From: Candidatus Goldiibacteriota bacterium
Lineage (GTDB): Bacteria; Oederibacteriota; PGYV01; DSYL01
DNA length: 36,534 nt
Assembly (NCBI GenBank): GCA_018000835.1
Contig: JAGNJD010000025.1
Location: 1-36,534, forward strand
Direction of reading: 5' to 3'
The translations under genes were made by a program, and so were the position numbers. Below are positions 32,567 through 36,534 of this stretch, one piece after another. The notes under the pieces are model-generated. The model searched no databases. It was not told the origin of the DNA and saw only the letters and a list, made by a program, of their open reading frames with translations. Each line of letters begins with the position of its first letter. Positions within the stretch are counted from its first letter, which is position 1.

Positions 32567-33250
32567 ATGATGAAAAACATAGGAATTGTCATGGCAGCCG
32601 GCTCTGGCAGGCGGTTTGGAAACCGCCTGCCAAAGCAGTATCATAAGATTCATGGCAAAGAAATATTAACTTATTCCGGATTAATTTTTGAAAATGAAAA
32701 ATGCATTGACGGGATTATTTTCGTTGTTGACGAAAAATTCATAAATTACGTCAGACAAAACGTAGTAAAAAAATACAAATTTACAAAGGTCATTGACGTA
32801 ATAAGGGGCGGCAGGGAAAGGTTTAATTCCGTGTCTAATGCCATAAAATACCTGAAAAAAGTGAATACTGAAAACGTTTTCATCCATGACGGAGTGCGGC
32901 CTTTTGTTTCGCCGGGCATTGTGAAAAAAATGGCAGAACTTTTAAATGCCGAAAAAGCGGTTATCCCCGTCGTAAAAACTCCTGCGACGTTAAAAATTAC
33001 AAAAAATGGATACGTGAAAGGAACGCTGGACAGGGAGAACGTTAGACTTGCAGCAACCCCACAGGCTTTTAAATTTGAAATCCTAAAGAAATTATACACA
33101 GATAAATTCATAAATAAAATAAAGCCAACCGATGAATCTTACGTTTTTGAAAAAGCCGGCATAAAGGTAAAATATATAGATGAAGATGAAAAAAACATAA
33201 AAATAACAACGAAAAACGACGTTGAAATCATGAAAGCCATGCTTAAATGA
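32567..33250 (+). CDS. ispD: 2-C-methyl-D-erythritol 4-phosphate cytidylyltransferase
   Basis: MEP-pathway enzyme that activates MEP with CTP. The 227-residue protein has the nucleotide-binding motif VMAAGSGRRFGNRLPKQY at its start, VIRGGRERFNSVSNAI, FIHDGVRPFVSP, a KTPATLK loop, DRENVRLAATPQAF and a C-terminal DEKNIKITTKND. ATG 32567 is chosen for the GAGGA site 7 bp upstream and normal length; longer in-frame starts would run into yacL. It lies 16 bp after the PIN-TRAM gene. Confidence 0.94.
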   Translation: MMKNIGIVMAAGSGRRFGNRLPKQYHKIHGKEILTYSGLIFENEKCIDGIIFVVDEKFINYVRQNVVKKYKFTKVIDVIRGGRERFNSVSNAIKYLKKVNTENVFIHDGVRPFVSPGIVKKMAELLNAEKAVIPVVKTPATLKITKNGYVKGTLDRENVRLAATPQAFKFEILKKLYTDKFINKIKPTDESYVFEKAGIKVKYIDEDEKNIKITTKNDVEIMKAMLK

Positions 33251-33335
33251 TGCAAAAAGTCCTGATGGTCTATATGGACAGATAATTTTTAGACGGAATG
33301 TGTTTTATTAAATACGGATAAGGAAAGGAGAAAAC

Positions 33336-33815
33336 ATGAGAGTCGGGATTGGTTACGACGTTCACCGTCTTGTCCGCGGCAGGAAACTTTTTTTGGGCGG
33401 TTTTGAATTTGAAAATTCGGAATTCGGACTGGAAGGTCATTCCGATGCAGACGTTTTGCTGCACGCACTGATGGATGCGATGCTTGGGGCAGCAGGTCTT
33501 AACGACATAGGACATTATTTTCCTAATACGGATGAAAAGTATAAAGGCATAAGAAGCACGGAATTGTTGAAGCAGGTAAACGAAGAGATACAAAAAAAAG
33601 GATATGAAATATGTAACGTTGACATGATAATGGTGGCAGAATATCCCAGGTTATCTCCCTACATCGACAAAATAAAAACATCAATAGCAGAAATCCTGGA
33701 TATAGAACTTGACCAGATAGGTTTAAAGGCAACGACCGAAGAAGGACTTGGCTGGACAGGAGCAAAAGAGGGCGTAGCAGCACATGCAACGGTACTAATA
33801 GAAAAGATAAAGTGA
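33336..33815 (+). CDS. ispF: 2-C-methyl-D-erythritol 2,4-cyclodiphosphate synthase
   Basis: Cyclises CDP-ME-2-phosphate in the MEP pathway. The 159 residues have the zinc motif GYDVHRL (Asp8, His10), GLEGHSDADVLLHALMDAML with the third ligand histidine, GLNDIGHYFPNTDEKYKGI, and the closing TTEEGLGWTGAKEGVAAHAT. Homotrimer in the cytoplasm. An AAGGAAAGGAG site precedes the ATG; the gap from ispD is about 85 bp with only a weak GTCC/GGAC repeat. Confidence 0.96.
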   Translation: MRVGIGYDVHRLVRGRKLFLGGFEFENSEFGLEGHSDADVLLHALMDAMLGAAGLNDIGHYFPNTDEKYKGIRSTELLKQVNEEIQKKGYEICNVDMIMVAEYPRLSPYIDKIKTSIAEILDIELDQIGLKATTEEGLGWTGAKEGVAAHATVLIEKIK

Positions 33816-33828
33816 GGAAAAATCAGGC

Positions 33829-35226
33829 ATGAACAAAGATATAAAAATTTACAATACTCTTACCAAAAAGACAGAGCCGTTTAATCCCATACACGGGGAT
33901 GAGGTTAAAATGTATGTATGCGGGCCGACCGTGTATAATTATTTTCACATTGGAAATGCGCGTTCGTTCATTGTTTTTGATACGTTCCGTAATTTTTTAA
34001 AATATTCCGGATACAAAGTAACGTTTGTGCAGAACATAACCGACATAGACGATAAAATAATAAACAAGGCAAAGGAAGAAAAAACAACGTGGAAGGAAAT
34101 CGCAGAAAAATATACTGCGGCATTTTTTGAGGACGTAAAAAAATTAAACGTTGACGATGCAGACTTTAATCCCAGGGCAACGGAAGAAATTCCGGCGATG
34201 ATTGACCTTATAGAAAAACTTTATAAAGAGGGCGTTGCATATACGACGGACAACGGGGTTTATTTTGACGTTTCAAAATTCAGTGAATATGGTAAACTTT
34301 CGCATAAAAACGTAGACGAATTACAAAGCGGCATAAGGGTGGACGTTGATGAAAAAAAGAAAAATCCGCTTGATTTTGCTCTTTGGAAATTTTCAAAGCC
34401 TGATGAGCCGGCATGGGACAGCCCATGGGGCAGGGGCAGACCCGGATGGCATATTGAGTGTTCTGCAATGTCTTCAAAATATCTTGGCGGGACTTTTGAC
34501 GTTCATGGCGGCGGCATAGACCTGATATTCCCTCATCATGAAAACGAGATAGCACAGTATGAGGCGGCGAATAAAAAACAGTTTGTAAGATACTGGATGC
34601 ACAATGGTTTTATGAATATAAAAGGCGAAAAAATGTCAAAATCCATTGGAAACGTAATCCTTGCAAGAGACGTGGTAAATTTATATCACGTTGAAGTATT
34701 AAGGACGTTTATGCTTTCCACCCATTACAGGGCCCCCATGGATTTTTCCATTGAAAACATAGATGCCGTAAAATCCGGTTACCGGGAAATTTATCATACC
34801 TTTCAGAGATTACGCCAGATAATTAACGGAAAAGAAAATAACGGATGTGACCTTGAAAAAGAAAATCAGGTTTATGGTTTTAAACAAAGGTTTATCAATG
34901 CACTAAACGACGATTTTAATACTCCAGAGGCAATAGGAGTCGTTTTTTCTGCACTTAATGCGATAAAAACGGACGTTAACAAAAATAATTCTGAAAAATG
35001 CATCTACTGGAACTGCCTTTTGTCTGAAATGTGTTCCGTCCTGAAAATAAAACCTGAGGTTCCGGAAATAAACGACGAAATAATAAAACAGGTTGAAATC
35101 ATAAACGATAAAAGAAAAGAAAAAAAATACGCAGAGTCGGACGAATTAAGAAAAAAACTTCTGGACGTTGGAGTTGTGCTCGAATTTACCAGGGACAGGA
35201 CTTTTATAATAAAGGACTTAAAATGA
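33829..35226 (+). CDS. cysS: Cysteinyl-tRNA synthetase
   Basis: Class I synthetase, 465 residues. The catalytic domain has MYVCGPTVYNYFHIGNARS with the HIGH-type HIGN motif and a zinc cysteine, TDIDDKIINKA, further zinc ligands in GWHIECSAMSSKYLG and FPHHENEIAQ, and KMSKSIGNVI. The DALR-type and anticodon-binding regions follow. It starts 13 bp after ispF with a GAGGA site. The ispD-ispF-cysS order is common in Firmicutes. Confidence 0.97.
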   Translation: MNKDIKIYNTLTKKTEPFNPIHGDEVKMYVCGPTVYNYFHIGNARSFIVFDTFRNFLKYSGYKVTFVQNITDIDDKIINKAKEEKTTWKEIAEKYTAAFFEDVKKLNVDDADFNPRATEEIPAMIDLIEKLYKEGVAYTTDNGVYFDVSKFSEYGKLSHKNVDELQSGIRVDVDEKKKNPLDFALWKFSKPDEPAWDSPWGRGRPGWHIECSAMSSKYLGGTFDVHGGGIDLIFPHHENEIAQYEAANKKQFVRYWMHNGFMNIKGEKMSKSIGNVILARDVVNLYHVEVLRTFMLSTHYRAPMDFSIENIDAVKSGYREIYHTFQRLRQIINGKENNGCDLEKENQVYGFKQRFINALNDDFNTPEAIGVVFSALNAIKTDVNKNNSEKCIYWNCLLSEMCSVLKIKPEVPEINDEIIKQVEIINDKRKEKKYAESDELRKKLLDVGVVLEFTRDRTFIIKDLK

Positions 35227-35266
35227 TTTATAATATAAGCGGCAGACATAATAACCGGGGTGAACA

Positions 35267-35992
35267 ATGTTTTTATATGGCAGAAACGTAGTAAGGGAGA
35301 TAATAAAAAGCGGGGAAAGAAAAATTTACGAAATTTTTGTTTATAAAGGCGCGGCAGACGACGTTAAAGACGTCATAGAATACGCCGGGGAAAAAAACGT
35401 AAAAATCACGTTTGTTGACAAAGAATTTTTGTTTAAAAAATTCAGGACTGATAAACACCAGGGAATAGCGATAAACGTTGAAGGAAACAAAAGTTATACG
35501 CTGAAAGAGTTTTTTGAAAAATACAAAGATGACGAAAAAACGTCCGTCTGCATCCTTGATTCCATACAGGACCCCCGTAATTTTGGTGCAATAATAAGGA
35601 ACTGCGAGGTATTCGGGATAAATGGCATAATTTTTTCTCCAAATAATTCATGCGACATAACCGATACCGTTTATAAGGCATCAAGCGGTGCCCTTATTTA
35701 CGTTGACATAGTAAAGGTTTCAAACATTAATAATGCAATAAAAGAGTTAAAGGAAAATAATTTCTGGATTTATGGATTTGACGTAAAGGGAAACGTTTTT
35801 CTCGACGAAGTTAAATTTGACAGAAAAAGTGCGGTTGTTTTTGGCAGTGAAGGCAGCGGAATGAAGGAACTGGTAAAGAAAAACTGTGATTTCCTTGTAA
35901 AAATAAGGCAAAAAGGCAGAATTGATTCACTTAACGTTTCAAACGCCGTAGCAGTCGCTGCTTATGAACTAATGAGACAGAACAAAAAATAA
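35267..35992 (+). CDS. rlmB: 23S rRNA 2'-O-ribose methyltransferase RlmB-like (SpoU family)
   Basis: SPOUT-class methyltransferase that uses SAM to methylate a guanosine ribose (E. coli G2251) in 23S rRNA. The 241-residue product has an N-terminal substrate-binding domain opening with LYGRNVVREIIKSG, then the SpoU motifs DSIQDPRNFGAIIRNCEVFG, GSEGSGM and the knot segment DSLNVSNAVAVAAYEL. It follows cysS by about 40 bp. A tRNA-specific TrmH paralogue is less likely because of the GRNVVRE N-terminus. Confidence 0.92.
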   Translation: MFLYGRNVVREIIKSGERKIYEIFVYKGAADDVKDVIEYAGEKNVKITFVDKEFLFKKFRTDKHQGIAINVEGNKSYTLKEFFEKYKDDEKTSVCILDSIQDPRNFGAIIRNCEVFGINGIIFSPNNSCDITDTVYKASSGALIYVDIVKVSNINNAIKELKENNFWIYGFDVKGNVFLDEVKFDRKSAVVFGSEGSGMKELVKKNCDFLVKIRQKGRIDSLNVSNAVAVAAYELMRQNKK

Positions 35993-36102
35993 TTAATTGC
36001 AGATGCATTTATATAATTTGTTTATAAAAAGGTCGCATAAATTCATGGAAAGATGTTTATACACAACTAAAGATTGTAAAATGAAGTGCATCAAATAGAA
36101 GA

Positions 36103-36168
36103 CCCATCGTTCACATGTGTTAGAATGTAATTGTAAAAAAACACAAAACACAGAGGTGAAACGATGGG
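36103..36168 (+). promoter_or_regulatory. Inverted repeat covering the transposase ribosome site and start codon
   Basis: CCCATCGTT (36103-36111) pairs with AACGATGGG (36160-36168), which contains the ATG. After a single bulged A, CAC (36112-36114) pairs with GTG (36156-36158) of the GAGGTG ribosome site, and TGTGTT (36116-36121) pairs with AACACA (36147-36152). Transcripts entering from outside would fold so that translation is blocked, a known self-limiting device of several IS families. Confidence 0.6.
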
Positions 36169-36534
36169 ACCAGATAAGTATGACACAAAGAATGGGAAAT
36201 ACAAGCAATTAAAGGAAAGCGAAAGATGGAAGATAGAGGCGTATTTGAAAGTAGGATTGAAAAGCGAGGAAATAGCAGAAAAGATAGGAAGAAACCGAAG
36301 CAGACACTTGTCAACAATGTTGTGTTTCCGAATCAAAGAATTTAACATTGAACAATTGATTCATGTCGTATGATTTGCCATTAAGTTTATAGTTCATTTG
36401 AAAGAGTAACGAACGAGAATCAGAACCGGATGATAAGAAGGTTTATAAACAAGGGCACAGATATAGGAAAAGTAATGAGAAAGACAGTGAGGGCAATACA
36501 AAATTGGATGAATAGTTATCCCGGAGCAATATTA
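36164..36534 (+). pseudogene. IS30-family transposase, internally deleted
   Basis: Codons from 36164 encode an IS30-like N-terminal helix-turn-helix: KYKQLKESERWKIEAYLKVG and KSEEIAEKIGRNRS. After 36305 the match stops and the frame closes at 36373. From 36385 in another frame the conserved C-terminal part appears: VYSSFERVTNENQN, MIRRFINKGTDIGKV and KTVRAIQNWMNSYPGAIL, running off the window. Normal IS30 transposases are about 310-380 residues, so most of the DDE catalytic core has been lost. The bridging sequence 36306-36384 has no clear match. The coding direction away from rlmB suggests a recent-to-old remnant in the spacer after the gene run. Confidence 0.75.

Larger units (their letters stand above)
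36069..36534 (+). mobile_element. IS30-family element, left end, internally deleted and cut by the window
   Basis: A transposase frame of IS30 type begins at 36164. The sequence at about 36069-36095 (AGATTGTAAAATGAAGTGCA and following bases) resembles the terminal inverted repeats of IS30-family elements; the matching right end is outside the window. The internal part of the transposase is missing (see the pseudogene). Confidence 0.6.

Noticed and set aside
33251..33335. Terminator or riboswitch between ispD and ispF
   Set aside because: Only a weak GTCC/GGAC repeat is present; no stable stem with a T-run and no known aptamer pattern.
1..36534. CRISPR array, rRNA genes, prophage or classic defence system
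   Set aside because: No regularly spaced direct repeats, rRNA-like sequence, phage structural genes or recognisable restriction or Cas genes were seen.

Overview
The window is 36.5 kb of AT-rich (roughly one third G+C), gene-dense bacterial chromosome. Every protein gene reads on the + strand; only a small tRNA cluster is on the minus strand. Gene content points to a diderm, type IV pilus-bearing, heterotrophic or fermentative bacterium: a PilQ secretin, a glycogen synthase end, a cellobiose-phosphorylase-like enzyme, a Rex redox repressor and MEP-pathway isoprenoid genes. Several gene orders resemble those of Firmicutes, Thermotogae and Proteobacteria, but no block fits one phylum, so an uncultured deep-branching lineage is plausible. 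I cannot place it by sequence alone.

Layout. 1-3546: end of glgA, tRNA-Glu, a GH94 phosphorylase and a small PilZ protein. 3547-3901: an unusual hairpin-rich spacer that resembles a non-autonomous IS200/IS605 (omega-RNA-like) element, then a consensus promoter. 3902-13003: type IV pilus locus pilT-pilC-pilA-pilD-pilM-pilN-pilO-pilP-like-pilQ, with pilA on its own strong promoter and followed by a terminator. 13045-15858: aroC-aroK-aroB. 15861-18944: a TPR/roadblock protein, a second roadblock protein, a polytopic membrane protein, an FtsB/DivIC-like protein and a small putative lipoprotein. 18997-19644: minus-strand tRNA-Leu(UAA), a broken tRNA-fMet carrying a 151-bp palindrome-rich insertion, and an intact tRNA-fMet. 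19720-20139: a YjbQ-family gene. 20380-35992: a long close-packed run hisC-aroF-tyrA-aroA-plsC-ispH-rpsA-rex-thrS-radA-yacL-like-ispD-ispF-cysS-rlmB. 36069-36534: an internally deleted IS30-family element running off the window end.

How the genes work together. The pilus locus encodes the retraction motor, platform, major pilin, prepilin peptidase, alignment complex (MNOP) and secretin, but not the PilB extension ATPase, which must lie elsewhere. Two roadblock proteins and a PilZ protein nearby could tune pilus or polarity functions. The two aromatic clusters together give DAHP synthase, DHQ synthase, shikimate kinase, EPSP synthase, chorismate synthase, prephenate dehydrogenase and an aminotransferase; aroD/aroQ, aroE and a recognisable chorismate mutase are not here. 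ispD, ispF and ispH are three of the MEP-pathway steps. A Rex-like palindrome sits just downstream of the hisC promoter and rex lies in the same run, suggesting redox autoregulation.

The most interesting items are the interrupted duplicate initiator tRNA, the omega-RNA-like spacer upstream of pilT, the apparent AUU start codon of pilD, the Rex-like operator, the roadblock pair without a GTPase, and the strong excess of ACGT in the coding sequence.
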